Below, one piece after another: positions 14,960-24,236 of a DNA stretch of 54,506 nt; the stretch's first letter is position 1; each line of letters opens with the position of its first letter. The translations under genes were made by a program, and so were the position numbers. Source of the DNA: Anaerolineales bacterium (lineage in GTDB: Bacteria > Chloroflexota > Anaerolineae > Anaerolineales > UBA11858); the NCBI GenBank assembly GCA_024763275.1, contig JANTFT010000009.1:1-54506 (forward strand), read 5' to 3'. Below the pieces are notes generated by a model. The model did no database searches. It saw only the letters and a program-made list of their open reading frames with translations, and was not told where the DNA came from.

Positions 14960-16531
14960 CTAAACAGGCATGTTGCCGTGTTTCTTGGGACGGGAACTGC
15001 CCTGTTTGTTTTTCAGCAGTTCCAGGGCTGCGATCAGCCGCGGCCTCGTTTCCGCAGGTAGGATCACTTCATCGACATGTCCGCTGGCTGCCGCCCGGTA
15101 AGGTTTGGAAAACTTCTCCCGATAGCTGGACACGAGGTCCTTCCGGACTGCCGCCGGGTCCTCAGCTGCGCTGATCTCCTTTCCATAAAGCAGGTCCACC
15201 GCTCCGTCCGCTCCCATCACCGCAATCTCCGCGGTCGGCCAGGCGTATACCAGGTCGGTCCGAATGTATTTGCTGCTCAGCACAATATAAGCTCCCCCGT
15301 AAGCCTTCCGAACGATCACGGCAATCTTGGGCACTGTCGCCTCAGCATAGGCATAGACAATCTTAGCCCCGTGGCGGATGATCCCGCCGTGCTCCTGCTG
15401 CACCCCGGGCAGAAAGCCAGGCGTATCCACAAAAGTGACCAGGGGAAAATTAAAGGCGTCGCAGAAGCGGACGAAACGGGAAATCTTGTCCGAGGAATCT
15501 ATATCCAGCACTCCTGCCAGTTGGTCGGGCTGGTTGGCAATCAAACCCACCGCCTGGCCGTGCAGCCGGGCGAACCCAACCAGGGCATTGGGCGCAAAAC
15601 CCTCCTGCACCTGGAAGAAGCTGCCCCGGTCGACGACTCTCTCAATCACCTGAACCATATCATAAGCCTGCTCGGGGTCGACCGGCACCAGGGTATTGAG
15701 ATCCCGGTCCTGCCGCCCAGGATCATCCCCGGAAGGCTGGTAAGGTGGCGGCTCAGCATTGTTGGAAGGTAGATAGCCGATCAGCTGGCGGGTAAGGCGC
15801 AGGGCATCCTCTTCAGAGTCGGCCGCGAAATGGGCCACTCCACTCTTAGTGCTGTGCACCGCCGCCCCTCCCAGGGATTCGAAGTCAACTTCCTCATGAG
15901 TGACCGATTTGATGACTTTGGGACCGGTGATGAACATGTGGCTGATGCCCCGGGTCATGATCACAAAATCGGTCAATCCCGGGGAATAAACCGACCCCCC
16001 CGCGCAGGGTCCCAGCATAACGCTGATCTGGGGGACCACGCCGCTGGCCTGAGTGTTGCGCCAGAACAGCTCTGAATAGGCCGCCAGGCCGTAGACTCCT
16101 TCCTGGATGCGGGCACCCACTGAATCCATCAACCCTATCACCGGCACGCCCGCGTCCAGAGCCAGATCCATGATCTTGGCCACCTTCTGTCCTTGCACCT
16201 CGGAAAATGAGCCTCCTATGACCGTAAAGTCCTGAGAGAAGACCGCCACCATCCGACCATCGATCTTTCCAAAACCAACCACCACAGAATCGCCAGGAAA
16301 TCTCCTGTCCTCCAGGCCGAAACCGCGATGGCGGTGCTCCATCAGGGAATCCACTTCCTGGAAAGTCCCTTCATCCAGCAGAGCCAGGACCCGCTCCCGG
16401 GCGGTCTTTTTACCTTTCTCGTGCTGAGTTTGAATGCGGGATTCACCTCCGCCCAGCTGCGCTTTTCGACGGATTTCCAGCAGCTCACTGAGCAGGCTCT
16501 CCTGTTCGGTTTTTTTGCTATCTGCACCCAT
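14960..16531 (-). CDS. mmdA: Acyl-CoA decarboxylase carboxyltransferase subunit (MmdA/PccB family)
   Basis: From ATG 16531 (GGGAGG nine bases upstream) the protein has 523 residues, standard for the family. It carries both crotonase-like halves: FGKIDGRMVAVFSQDFTVIGGS and MDSVGARIQEGV in the first, FPLVTFVDTPGFLPGVQQEHGG and the oxyanion GGAYIVLSS in the second. It transfers the carboxyl group of an acyl-CoA (methylmalonyl-CoA most often) to biotin. With the D, C and B subunits downstream it forms a Na+-pumping decarboxylase rather than a propionyl-CoA carboxylase, for which no biotin carboxylase gene is present. Substrate assignment is inferred. Confidence 0.85.
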   Translation of the reverse strand: MGADSKKTEQESLLSELLEIRRKAQLGGGESRIQTQHEKGKKTARERVLALLDEGTFQEVDSLMEHRHRGFGLEDRRFPGDSVVVGFGKIDGRMVAVFSQDFTVIGGSFSEVQGQKVAKIMDLALDAGVPVIGLMDSVGARIQEGVYGLAAYSELFWRNTQASGVVPQISVMLGPCAGGSVYSPGLTDFVIMTRGISHMFITGPKVIKSVTHEEVDFESLGGAAVHSTKSGVAHFAADSEEDALRLTRQLIGYLPSNNAEPPPYQPSGDDPGRQDRDLNTLVPVDPEQAYDMVQVIERVVDRGSFFQVQEGFAPNALVGFARLHGQAVGLIANQPDQLAGVLDIDSSDKISRFVRFCDAFNFPLVTFVDTPGFLPGVQQEHGGIIRHGAKIVYAYAEATVPKIAVIVRKAYGGAYIVLSSKYIRTDLVYAWPTAEIAVMGADGAVDLLYGKEISAAEDPAAVRKDLVSSYREKFSKPYRAAASGHVDEVILPAETRPRLIAALELLKNKQGSSRPKKHGNMPV

Positions 16532-16571
16532 ATCCAGCTGCCTCCCGGGGTAATTCCACCATCCGATACCG

Positions 16572-18917
16572 CTAGCGCTCCTGAGCGAGCTTTTCATCCA
16601 GGGCGAGGTAAATCTTGTCCGCTGACAGCGGCAGGTCCGAAAAACGGATCCCGACGGCGTTGTAGAGAGCGTTGGCGATCGCCGGCGCGGTCTGCACCAT
16701 GACGTGCTCCCCTACTCCCCGGGCTCCCCAGGGACCATCCTCGATCGGGGTCTCCACAAAATCGCCGATGATCTTGCCCGGAATATCCGCGATGGTCGCG
16801 ATCCGGTAATCCACGAAGCTGGGATTGATCGGTTCTCCATTCTCATTGAATTTCAAGGATTCATAGGCGGAACTCATCCCATGGACCGCCCCACCCTCGA
16901 TCTGGGTCATGATCAAATCTGGATTGATCGCCCGGCCTACGTCATACACACTGGCAATCTTGAGAACGTCGATCTGACCGGTATCCAGATCCACCTCCAG
17001 ATCAACTGCCTGGGCACCGACCGTATAGTGGACCACCGCCCGGGTTCCCTGGCCGGTTTCTGGATCCAGGTTGGTGACGTAAGTGGGCATGAAGTGCCCC
17101 CGGCCCACAACCGGGCCTCCTTTCCAGCCCTCAAAGTCCTCATTGGGCAAACCGTAGATCACCATCTTATCCAAAGGCTGCTCCCGTTCTGACTTAAAGG
17201 AAATCACCAGGCCGTCCTTGATGGTCAGATCATCCACATCCTCATCCCAATGGTCAGCCACAGTTTCCAGGATCTGCTTCCTGGCATCCTCAGCGGCCGC
17301 CTTGACCGCATTCCCCATTGACCAGGTCAAGCGGCTGGCTACTGTCTGCCACTCATAGGGGCTGTATTTTGTATCAATTGGGGAGGACACGGTTACCTTT
17401 CTATATGGCACACCCAGTACATCGGCCGCGATCTGGGCCGCTACCGTAAAGGAGCCCTGACCGAGCTCCTGGCCCCCGATCTCGACGTTCACGGTGGCAT
17501 CTTCATTAAAACGAACCACTGCGGCGCTGCCCGGGTTGGGCGGCATGGCAGGGGCTTTCCACATGATAGCGATGCCCTTGCCGCGCTTCTTGTTGGGCGC
17601 GGTAGGTTTTTCTTCTTTACCCCAATCAATGGCTTCAGTGACCTTGTCAATGCAAGCTTCCAGGTTAATGGGCGTCATCTTCATGCCCGAGACGATCTCA
17701 TCATCCGTCCGCACACAGTTTAATCTCCGGAACTCTGCCGGGTCCAGGTCCACCTTTTCCGCCAGCTGATCCATGATCTGTTCCAGCCCCCAGTGGATTT
17801 CCGGCATACCAAATCCGCGCATGGCCGATCCCACCGGGTAATTGGTATAGACGCACAGGGAATCAGCCTTGACATTGGGTACATCATAAGGACCTGTGCA
17901 GGAATACCCTGCGGCCCGGGCGATGTTCACCCCGTAATCGTTATAAGCCCCACCCCCGAAATAATAGGTCAGCTCCATAGCCAGCAGATTGCCATCTTTA
18001 TCACAGCCTACCTTGATATCTGATACCAGCGACTGCCGGACAGATGTGCCCACAAATTCCTCCTCCCGGGTCAGGCGGAGTTTGACCGGATGGCCCGGTA
18101 CTGCCTGAGCCATCACCACCGCACAGGCTTCCATGGTGACCCCGGCTTTTCCCCCAAATCCACCCCCGACCATGGGCGCGATCACCCGCAGTTTGTTATG
18201 GGGAATCCCCAATCCCTGCGCGATCATATCCCGCATGGCAAAAGGTGATTGAGAGCTGGCCCACAAGGTCACCTCGCCATTCGTTTCGCTCAGCGCGATC
18301 GAAGTGTGGGTCTCCAGGGGCACATGCTCAATGGACGGCAGGCGGAAGCGGTCTTCCGCCACGACAGCACATTGCTCCCAGGCGGATTCGATATCCCCCT
18401 TGCGGATCTTAAAATGCTCGGAGATGTTGGTCCCCGGCTCCGGGAAGATGAAATTGGCCACGGAATATTCCCCCAGGTCGGGATGGAGCAGAGGAGCCTC
18501 TGGTTGAACAGCTTCCACGGGGTCATAGATAGCGGGCAGGGGCTGGTATTCGATCTCGACCAGGCGGGCAGCCTGGACTGCGATTTCTTCTGTAGTCGCC
18601 ACCACTCCTGCCACCGGTTCACCGTAGTAGCGAACCCGATCGGCAGCGAATATCGGACGATCGATCAGGTACAGACCCATCCGGGCAGACAGTTCCTGGC
18701 CGGTGACCACTGCCCGCACACCATCCAGCGCCAGGGCTTTCGAGGTGTCGATCTTTTTGATCAAAGCATGGGGGTGAGGACTGCGGACCAGCCGGCTGTG
18801 AAGCAGGTTGGGACCAAACTGGATGTCGTCGACGAACACCGCACAGCCGGTGACCTTGTCAATGATGTCGGTTCTGGCAACGCTCTGGCCAATCAGACCC
18901 GATTCGGAGATTTTCAT
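16572..18917 (-). CDS. Molybdenum hydroxylase large subunit, xanthine dehydrogenase family
   Basis: The 781-residue protein matches the molybdopterin-binding subunit of the xanthine dehydrogenase/CO dehydrogenase family. An N-terminal fumarylase-like domain is followed by VAPMVGGGFGGKAGVTMEACAV (near 250), SAMRGFGMPEIH (near 365), GGQELGQGSFTVAAQIAADV (near 490), and the C-terminal GARGVGEHVMVQTAPAIANAL with the base-catalyst Glu. The CO dehydrogenase signature AYxCSFR is absent, so it is not a CO dehydrogenase. Substrates in the family are purines, nicotinate and other N-heterocycles or aldehydes. It overlaps the Fe-S gene by ATGA. Which substrate is used is unknown. Confidence 0.9.
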   Translation of the reverse strand: MKISESGLIGQSVARTDIIDKVTGCAVFVDDIQFGPNLLHSRLVRSPHPHALIKKIDTSKALALDGVRAVVTGQELSARMGLYLIDRPIFAADRVRYYGEPVAGVVATTEEIAVQAARLVEIEYQPLPAIYDPVEAVQPEAPLLHPDLGEYSVANFIFPEPGTNISEHFKIRKGDIESAWEQCAVVAEDRFRLPSIEHVPLETHTSIALSETNGEVTLWASSQSPFAMRDMIAQGLGIPHNKLRVIAPMVGGGFGGKAGVTMEACAVVMAQAVPGHPVKLRLTREEEFVGTSVRQSLVSDIKVGCDKDGNLLAMELTYYFGGGAYNDYGVNIARAAGYSCTGPYDVPNVKADSLCVYTNYPVGSAMRGFGMPEIHWGLEQIMDQLAEKVDLDPAEFRRLNCVRTDDEIVSGMKMTPINLEACIDKVTEAIDWGKEEKPTAPNKKRGKGIAIMWKAPAMPPNPGSAAVVRFNEDATVNVEIGGQELGQGSFTVAAQIAADVLGVPYRKVTVSSPIDTKYSPYEWQTVASRLTWSMGNAVKAAAEDARKQILETVADHWDEDVDDLTIKDGLVISFKSEREQPLDKMVIYGLPNEDFEGWKGGPVVGRGHFMPTYVTNLDPETGQGTRAVVHYTVGAQAVDLEVDLDTGQIDVLKIASVYDVGRAINPDLIMTQIEGGAVHGMSSAYESLKFNENGEPINPSFVDYRIATIADIPGKIIGDFVETPIEDGPWGARGVGEHVMVQTAPAIANALYNAVGIRFSDLPLSADKIYLALDEKLAQER

Positions 18918-19390
18918 TCTGCACCTCCCGTGCGGGAAGCCACCATGACAGCGTCAATGATCCTCTGATATCCGGTGCAGCGGCAGAGGTTGCCAACCAG
19001 CGCTTCCTGGACATCCTGCTGGGTTGGATGGGGTTTCCGCCGCAGCAAGGCTGTCGCGGACATCAGCATGCCGGGGGTGCAGTAACCGCACTGGACCGCG
19101 CTCAGCTCCGCGAAAGCCTCCTGCAGCGGGGTCAGCTGACCATCTTTCGCCAGCCCCTCAACCGTGATAACTTCCCTGCCGTCTAGCTCAGGGGCCAGCA
19201 CCATACAGGAATTGACCGGCTCGCCATCCAGCAGCACAGTACAGGCTCCGCACTCTCCAGCCTCGCAGCCATTTTTCGTGCCAGTCAGCCCCAGCATGTC
19301 CCGCAGAACATGGAGCAGGGTCAGATTGGATGGGACCAGCAGCTTTTCCTTTTGTCCGTTTACTAAAAGTGAAATCATGTGGTGTGCCAT
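18914..19390 (-). CDS. Molybdenum hydroxylase [2Fe-2S] subunit
   Basis: The 158-residue protein has both clusters: the plant-ferredoxin type cluster with Cys42, Cys47, Cys50 and Cys62 (CEAGECGACTV...SC) and the C-terminal cluster with Cys101, Cys104, Cys136 and Cys138 (CGYCTPGM...NLCRCTGY). Length and spacing are standard for CoxS/XdhC-type small subunits, which pass electrons from the molybdenum site to FAD. The start at 19390 is taken as ATG after GAGTGATCT. It is 30 bases from the FAD subunit gene and overlaps the large-subunit gene. Confidence 0.95.
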   Translation of the reverse strand: MAHHMISLLVNGQKEKLLVPSNLTLLHVLRDMLGLTGTKNGCEAGECGACTVLLDGEPVNSCMVLAPELDGREVITVEGLAKDGQLTPLQEAFAELSAVQCGYCTPGMLMSATALLRRKPHPTQQDVQEALVGNLCRCTGYQRIIDAVMVASRTGGAE

Positions 19391-19420
19391 AGATCACTCG
19401 CTTTCAACTAATCAACCTGG

Positions 19421-20308
19421 CTACCGCAGGCTTTCCCAGGTCTCCTTGAGAACTTTCACGGTCAGATTGCGGACCATTTTCTTCTGATAGAGCTCTGTCG
19501 CCCGGACGTCCTCGATAGGAGAGGAGATCTCCATCGCCATCTCTCCTGCCAGAGAGATGAGATCCTCGGTCAGCGGCTCCCGCGTCAGGAATTCCTCCAC
19601 GGCTGGGATCCGGTAGGGTGTCGGGGCGGTGGAATTGAGGCCGATCCTGAAGCGCAGGCCGGCCGGGACGCTTTTATCTGGATATCCCAGCACAGCCACT
19701 CCCACAATGGCCAGGTCTCCCATCCTGGAGCGACCCAGCTTGAGGTAGCTTCCCCGGGCACCGGGAGGCGGCGGCGGAAAATGGATGGCTTTGAGGTATT
19801 CGTCCCCTTCCAGGGCAGTGCTGCCGGGACCGAGCCAGAACTGCTCCAGAGCCAGGCTTCTTTCGCCGCGGGGACTTTCCAGGACGGCCTCACCCTCGTA
19901 GACCAGGGCGGCCGGTGCCATATCGGCGCTGGGCGAGGCGTTGCAGATGTTGCCCCCCAGGGTAGCCCGGTTGCGAAGCTGGTAATTACCCACAGTATCC
20001 GCCGCCTGGCACAGAACTGGATATTTCTCCTTGAGATCCAGATCAGTGGAAAGCTGATTCAGGGTGACCGCTGCTCCTATCGTCAGCCCACTCCGCTGGC
20101 GATAATCGATCTCCTGCATGCCGGGCAGTCCCTTGACATCAAGCAGTATCCCCGGACCTTGAGCCCTGTCCCTCATCTGAACGAACAGGTCAGTTCCCCC
20201 CAGCATCAGCTTAAGATCTGCGCCCTTTTCCTTCAGCAGGTCAAATACATCCTGAGAAGACCCTGCTCGAATATACTCGAACTCTGGCAATCCAGGTCGT
20301 GCCAACAT
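19421..20308 (-). CDS. Molybdenum hydroxylase FAD-binding subunit
   Basis: The 295-residue protein is the CoxM/XdhB-type medium subunit: MLGGTDLFVQMRDR is the FAD-binding loop near residue 36, TVGNYQLRNRATLGGNICNASPSADMAPA is the TIGG-type flavin motif region near 105-133, and a CO-dehydrogenase-flavoprotein C-terminal domain follows. The start ATG 20308 has an excellent AGGAGGGCAT. It is the first gene of the operon. It accepts electrons from the Fe-S subunit and passes them to NAD+ or another carrier. Confidence 0.9.
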   Translation of the reverse strand: MLARPGLPEFEYIRAGSSQDVFDLLKEKGADLKLMLGGTDLFVQMRDRAQGPGILLDVKGLPGMQEIDYRQRSGLTIGAAVTLNQLSTDLDLKEKYPVLCQAADTVGNYQLRNRATLGGNICNASPSADMAPAALVYEGEAVLESPRGERSLALEQFWLGPGSTALEGDEYLKAIHFPPPPPGARGSYLKLGRSRMGDLAIVGVAVLGYPDKSVPAGLRFRIGLNSTAPTPYRIPAVEEFLTREPLTEDLISLAGEMAMEISSPIEDVRATELYQKKMVRNLTVKVLKETWESLR

Positions 20309-20646
20309 ATGCCCTCCTGCTGGATCATTTTTAAAAGGCCTGCCCGGACCGGTTTATAAACCTCAGCCCGTGCTGGCGTCCCATAGCTTGGGAATTCATC
20401 TGATTAATTAATCTGATGTTATTCACAGGGACCGGCATCCTGTGGTTTTTTGATTATACACCGCCTCAAGAACCAATAAAATTATTAATTTCCTGTTCTC
20501 TAAAGCATTTCATCAGCAGAGGTATACACCTGAAAGGGCTGCCTAGCGGTGGGCAGATATGACTTCAGCGCTGGTGATCATTCCACTGAGAGAGACTATT
20601 TACAAAACAAGGTGTTCAGGCTGGCAGCAGAACAGGGCGCCAACCC
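20309..20646. promoter_or_regulatory. Intergenic region with promoter of the molybdenum hydroxylase operon
   Basis: No gene is visible in these 338 bases. On the minus strand a perfect TATAAT (20458-20453) would start transcription near 20446; its -35 is poor, as for an activated promoter. Downstream are GATTAATTAATC (20402-20413), a 12-bp palindrome flanked by the direct repeat ATCTGAT, and ACAGG-N9-CCTGT near 20425-20443. These are candidate regulator sites in the leader before ATG 20308. Confidence 0.45.
20602..20634 (-). terminator. Possible terminator of the pyrimidine operon
   Basis: On the minus strand TGTTC / GAACA arms (20634-20630, 20617-20613) enclose GCTG / CAGC with small bulges, followed by CCTTGTTTTG. 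It lies 12 bases after the pyrD stop. The T-run is interrupted. Confidence 0.4.
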
Positions 20647-21678
20647 TCAGAGATGGTTGATCAGCTTTCTGACCAATCCGGGGCCTTCGAATATCAATCC
20701 GCTGTATATTTGAACCAGGCTTGCCCCTGCCTCCATCTTCTTGCGGGCATCCTCTACCGAGCTGATTCCCCCAACGCCAATGATTGGCAGCTTGCCCGCG
20801 GCCCTGTGCTGGATTTTTCGGATCAGTGAAGTGCTCAGGTCCCTGAGTGGTTTTCCGCTCAAGCCTCCCTCCTGGTTTGGATCAGGGAAAAGCAGGTCCT
20901 CCCGTTGAACGGTGGTATTGGTAGCAATCACACCGTCCGCGGAGGTACTGATGATCGCGTCCAGAGCTTGGTCCAGCTCATCATCAGACAGGTCAGGGGA
21001 AAGCTTCACGAAAAGCGGCGGGTATCTGCCCTGGTTCTCGCCCAGCCTGTTTCTCTCATCTCTCAGGGTCGCCAGCAGATCACTCAGATAGGCCTCTCCC
21101 TGGAGCTGGCGCAGCCCCAATGTATTGGGAGAGCTGACATTGATAGTGAAGTAATCCGCTCTGCTGAAAAAAACCCGCAGGCAGGCGAGATAATCCTCGG
21201 CTGCGTTTTCATTAGGAGTATCCTTGTTCTTCCCTATATTCACCCCCAGGATGATCCGGTCCCGGACAGGTGAGGTCCCTCGAGGCGGAACCCTGGATCT
21301 GGCATACTCCGTTCCTTTTCCAGGAAAACCCATCCGGTTGATGACCGCTTCCTGGGAGGGATATCTAAAAATCCTGGGGCGGGGGTTCCCGGCCTGGGGG
21401 CGGGGAGTTACTGTGCCCAATTCAATGTGTCCAAACCCCAGGCAGGACAAACCCTGCCAGGCGGTGCAGTCTTTGTCATAACCGGCCGCCAGGCCAACCG
21501 GGTTGGGAAAAGTCAAACCCGCAATTTCGACCGGCCGGGATCTATCAGGGAGAAAGGAACGACGCAGCAGCTCCCGCAGCGGAGTTATCCTCCCAACCAA
21601 TCCCATCAAGGACAGAATCAAACCGTGGGCACGTTCGGGGTCCATCTTGAACAAAATCGGACGTAAAACCCTGTACAT
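20647..21678 (-). CDS. pyrD: Dihydroorotate dehydrogenase, class 2
   Basis: The 343-residue protein is a quinone-dependent class 2 enzyme: a short N-terminal membrane-associating stretch (MYRVLRPILFKMDPERAHGL), NPVGLAAGYDKD, GTVTPRPQAGNPRPRIFR, the catalytic-serine loop NVSSPNTLGLRQLQG, and the C-terminal FMN phosphate site IIGVGGISS and ASLVQIYSGLIFEGP. It oxidises dihydroorotate to orotate at the membrane using quinone. It is the last gene of the pyr operon; GGGAGATT precedes ATG 21678. Confidence 0.95.
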   Translation of the reverse strand: MYRVLRPILFKMDPERAHGLILSLMGLVGRITPLRELLRRSFLPDRSRPVEIAGLTFPNPVGLAAGYDKDCTAWQGLSCLGFGHIELGTVTPRPQAGNPRPRIFRYPSQEAVINRMGFPGKGTEYARSRVPPRGTSPVRDRIILGVNIGKNKDTPNENAAEDYLACLRVFFSRADYFTINVSSPNTLGLRQLQGEAYLSDLLATLRDERNRLGENQGRYPPLFVKLSPDLSDDELDQALDAIISTSADGVIATNTTVQREDLLFPDPNQEGGLSGKPLRDLSTSLIRKIQHRAAGKLPIIGVGGISSVEDARKKMEAGASLVQIYSGLIFEGPGLVRKLINHL

Positions 21679-21733
21679 AATCTCCCTCTGTATTTAGATC
21701 AAAGGACCAATCCCAGGGTATGCTCTCATCGCC

Positions 21734-23182
21734 TCAATCACCCTCCAGGAATTCTTTCACCTCTGCGGCAAGATCTCCTTCGATTTGTCCTGATAACTGG
21801 TAATAGGTCAGGAGCTCGGGCAGACTCAAATAAGCGTGCAGTCGGTAACCCTGTCCCTTCAAAAACGAATCAGCATCCTGGCTGCGGTCGATCAGGACTA
21901 CAATATCCCCCACCTGGAGCCCATTTTCAAGCAGCTTATGGATGCCTTCCAATTTGCTGCCGCCGGTCGTGATCAGGTCATCGATCACCACAGCGGTCTG
22001 CCCATCTGAAAACACCCCCTCAACCTGGGCTTTCGTGCCATAGGTCTTTTCCTCCTTGCGAGGGTAAACCATCGACCAGCCCCCGAGGGCACAGATCGCC
22101 GACGTGATCGGCAGCCCTGCATAGGGCAGCGCCGCCAGATGATCGAATTCCAGCCCCTCCAGCATGGAGCAGTAAGCCCGGGCAACCCTCTGCAGAAAAT
22201 CAGGATAAGCTATCAGCCTCCGGAGATCAAAATAGATCGGACTGATCCTGCCGGATTTCAGGGTAAATTCCCCAAATTGAATGCAGCCTATATCGAGCAA
22301 CCCATCAGCTATCTCCCTTTGGGCCGGGGAGAGAGGACCGGAAACCGGTTTTGGGCGGACCCGCAGGGTTTCCCTTTCACTGTTGATAGCTTGTTTGAAA
22401 TCCCGGGCTGCTTGACCGGGATCCTCTGCCCTGGAGATCGCCCGAGAAATGGGAATCAGCATTCCCAGACCATCATCCCGCAAGCCTGCCTTCAGGGCAG
22501 CTGCCAGGTTCCCTCCCTGGGCTCCGATGCCCGGAGTCAGAAACCAGATCCTGGCGTCTTCTTGCCGGACCAGCTCCAGGGTTTCAGCCTGAGTAGCCCC
22601 GATGACCAGTCCCAGGTTATCTGCTGTATTCCACTCCTGGACCAGGCGGGCGACCCACTGGAACAGAGGCATGGGGAGCCAGGTTCGCCCAAAGGGAGAC
22701 CGGGCTGCTGATACCTGCAGATCCTGAAGATCCGCTGCACCTGGATTTGAGGTCTTGCAGAGAACGAAAGCCCCCCGGGCTGGATCCTCGATGAAGGGCA
22801 GCAAGGCATCCTTCCCCAGATAGGGGTTGATGGTGACGGCATCTGCGCCCAGGGTATCGTAAGCTGCCCGGGCATACGCCCTGGCAGTGGAGGATATATC
22901 CCCCCTCTTAACGTCCAGGATCACTGGGATTTCCTCGGGGATCTGGCCGATAACCTCCTTGAGAGCTCTGAAACCTTCCCCGCCCAGTGCTTCAAAAAAA
23001 GCCGCGTTGGGCTTATAGGCTGCGGCCGAATCGGCCGTTTGCTCTACCAATCGGAGGCAGAAATCCCGCACGCCGTTTCCGCTGATCTCCTCCAGGTCCT
23101 CAGGATGAGGATCCAGGCCGACACACAGTAAGGAGTCCACGCTGCGGATGCGTTTTTCAAGAGTCGTAAAAAAGGGTTCCAA
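21734..23182 (-). CDS. pyrFE: Fused orotidine-5'-phosphate decarboxylase / orotate phosphoribosyltransferase
   Basis: The 482-residue protein starts at TTG 23182 with an ideal AAGGAGGT. Residues about 1-270 are an OMP decarboxylase of the bacterial type 2 group (LLCVGLDPHPEDLE, PVILDVKRGDISSTARAYA with the catalytic Lys/Asp pattern, LTPGIGAQGGN). Residues about 285-482 are an orotate phosphoribosyltransferase (SPIYFDLRRLI, the PRPP loop VVIDDLITTGGSKLEGI). The two catalyse the last two steps to UMP in one chain, in the order PyrF then PyrE. It lies between pyrB and pyrD. Confidence 0.95.
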   Translation of the reverse strand: MEPFFTTLEKRIRSVDSLLCVGLDPHPEDLEEISGNGVRDFCLRLVEQTADSAAAYKPNAAFFEALGGEGFRALKEVIGQIPEEIPVILDVKRGDISSTARAYARAAYDTLGADAVTINPYLGKDALLPFIEDPARGAFVLCKTSNPGAADLQDLQVSAARSPFGRTWLPMPLFQWVARLVQEWNTADNLGLVIGATQAETLELVRQEDARIWFLTPGIGAQGGNLAAALKAGLRDDGLGMLIPISRAISRAEDPGQAARDFKQAINSERETLRVRPKPVSGPLSPAQREIADGLLDIGCIQFGEFTLKSGRISPIYFDLRRLIAYPDFLQRVARAYCSMLEGLEFDHLAALPYAGLPITSAICALGGWSMVYPRKEEKTYGTKAQVEGVFSDGQTAVVIDDLITTGGSKLEGIHKLLENGLQVGDIVVLIDRSQDADSFLKGQGYRLHAYLSLPELLTYYQLSGQIEGDLAAEVKEFLEGD

Positions 23183-23203
23183 CCGCGACCTCCTTGCGAA
23201 TTA

Positions 23204-24193
23204 TCAAGCTTTCCCCAGCACCATGGCTAACAGCGCCATCCGGACATACATGCCGTATTCCATCTGGCGGAAGTAAGCTGCCCGGGGATCGACATCCAGG
23301 TCCATGCTGATCTCACCTACCCGGGGCAGAGGGTGCATCACTATCATGTCTTTTTTCGCCACACTCAGGGTTTCAGGTGTGATGATATAAGTCCCTTTGA
23401 CTTTCTCATACTCTTTGGTGTCCTCAAATCTTTCCTTCTGGACGCGGGTCACATAGAGCACATCTGTCTCCGGGATGATTTCTTCCAGCATCCGGAGCTC
23501 CTGAGAGGGAATCCCTTTTTGATCCAGTTCGCCAATGATCTCTCTGGGCATGGTCAGGATCTCTGGAGAGATAAAGTTAAGCCGTATATTATAGAGTGAG
23601 AGCAGACGAGAGAGGGAATGGACCGTTCTGCCGTATTTCAAATCCCCCAGCAGGGTAACCGTTAATCCATCCACCTGACCTTTTTCCTCAATGATGGTGA
23701 AGAGGTCCAGCAAGGCCTGTGTGGGATGTTCTCCGATGCCATCCCCGGCATTGATTATGGGTTTGCGAGCATATTGGGCTGCCAGTGCACTGGCTCCCAC
23801 TTCCGGATGGCGCAAGACAATCACATCAGAGTAGCATTCCAGAGACCGGACTGTATCCGGAAGGGATTCCCCTTTAGCAACCGAGGAATATTTCACCTCA
23901 TTGATGGGGATCACGCTTCCACCCAAGCGCTCCATCGCCGCCGTGAATGAGGAGGCTGTTCTGGTGGATGGTTCATAGAACAAATTGGCCAGGATCTTTC
24001 CCTTCAAAAGATCAAAGGTTCCCACCCTTTCCACCATCTCGCGCATTTCATGGGCAACCTCAAAAATATACTTGAGATCTTGCTTGCTGAACTGTTTGAC
24101 GGAGAGGATGGACTTACCATACCAGGGTGCTGTCCGCTGGTCCCCAAAGGGCAGGTGGGGGCTGGAATTGATATTCTTCTCACTCAAAATCAT
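23204..24193 (-). CDS. pyrB: Aspartate carbamoyltransferase catalytic subunit
   Basis: From ATG 24193 (AGGAGGAAAAT upstream) the protein has 329 residues. The carbamoyl phosphate motif [10 protein letters not shown] is near residue 72-81, with HPxQ as [14 protein letters not shown], and the aspartate-binding end shows [25 protein letters not shown]. No pyrI regulatory subunit gene is nearby, so feedback control would be by transcription. It sits 43 bases after pyrC. Confidence 0.95.
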   Translation of the reverse strand: MILSEKNINSSPHLPFGDQRTAPWYGKSILSVKQFSKQDLKYIFEVAHEMREMVERVGTFDLLKGKILANLFYEPSTRTASSFTAAMERLGGSVIPINEVKYSSVAKGESLPDTVRSLECYSDVIVLRHPEVGASALAAQYARKPIINAGDGIGEHPTQALLDLFTIIEEKGQVDGLTVTLLGDLKYGRTVHSLSRLLSLYNIRLNFISPEILTMPREIIGELDQKGIPSQELRMLEEIIPETDVLYVTRVQKERFEDTKEYEKVKGTYIITPETLSVAKKDMIVMHPLPRVGEISMDLDVDPRAAYFRQMEYGMYVRMALLAMVLGKA

Positions 24194-24236
24194 ATTTTCC
24201 TCCTGTGGTTTCTGATAATTGTCGCCAGGGATTCCA

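Noticed and set aside
14960-16531. Propionyl-CoA carboxylase beta subunit
   Set aside because: No biotin carboxylase gene is present, while the membrane and biotin-carrier subunits of a Na+-pumping decarboxylase follow directly.
16572-18917. Carbon monoxide dehydrogenase large subunit
   Set aside because: The active-site loop AYxCSFR that carries the Cu-binding Cys is missing, so only the wider xanthine dehydrogenase family is supported.
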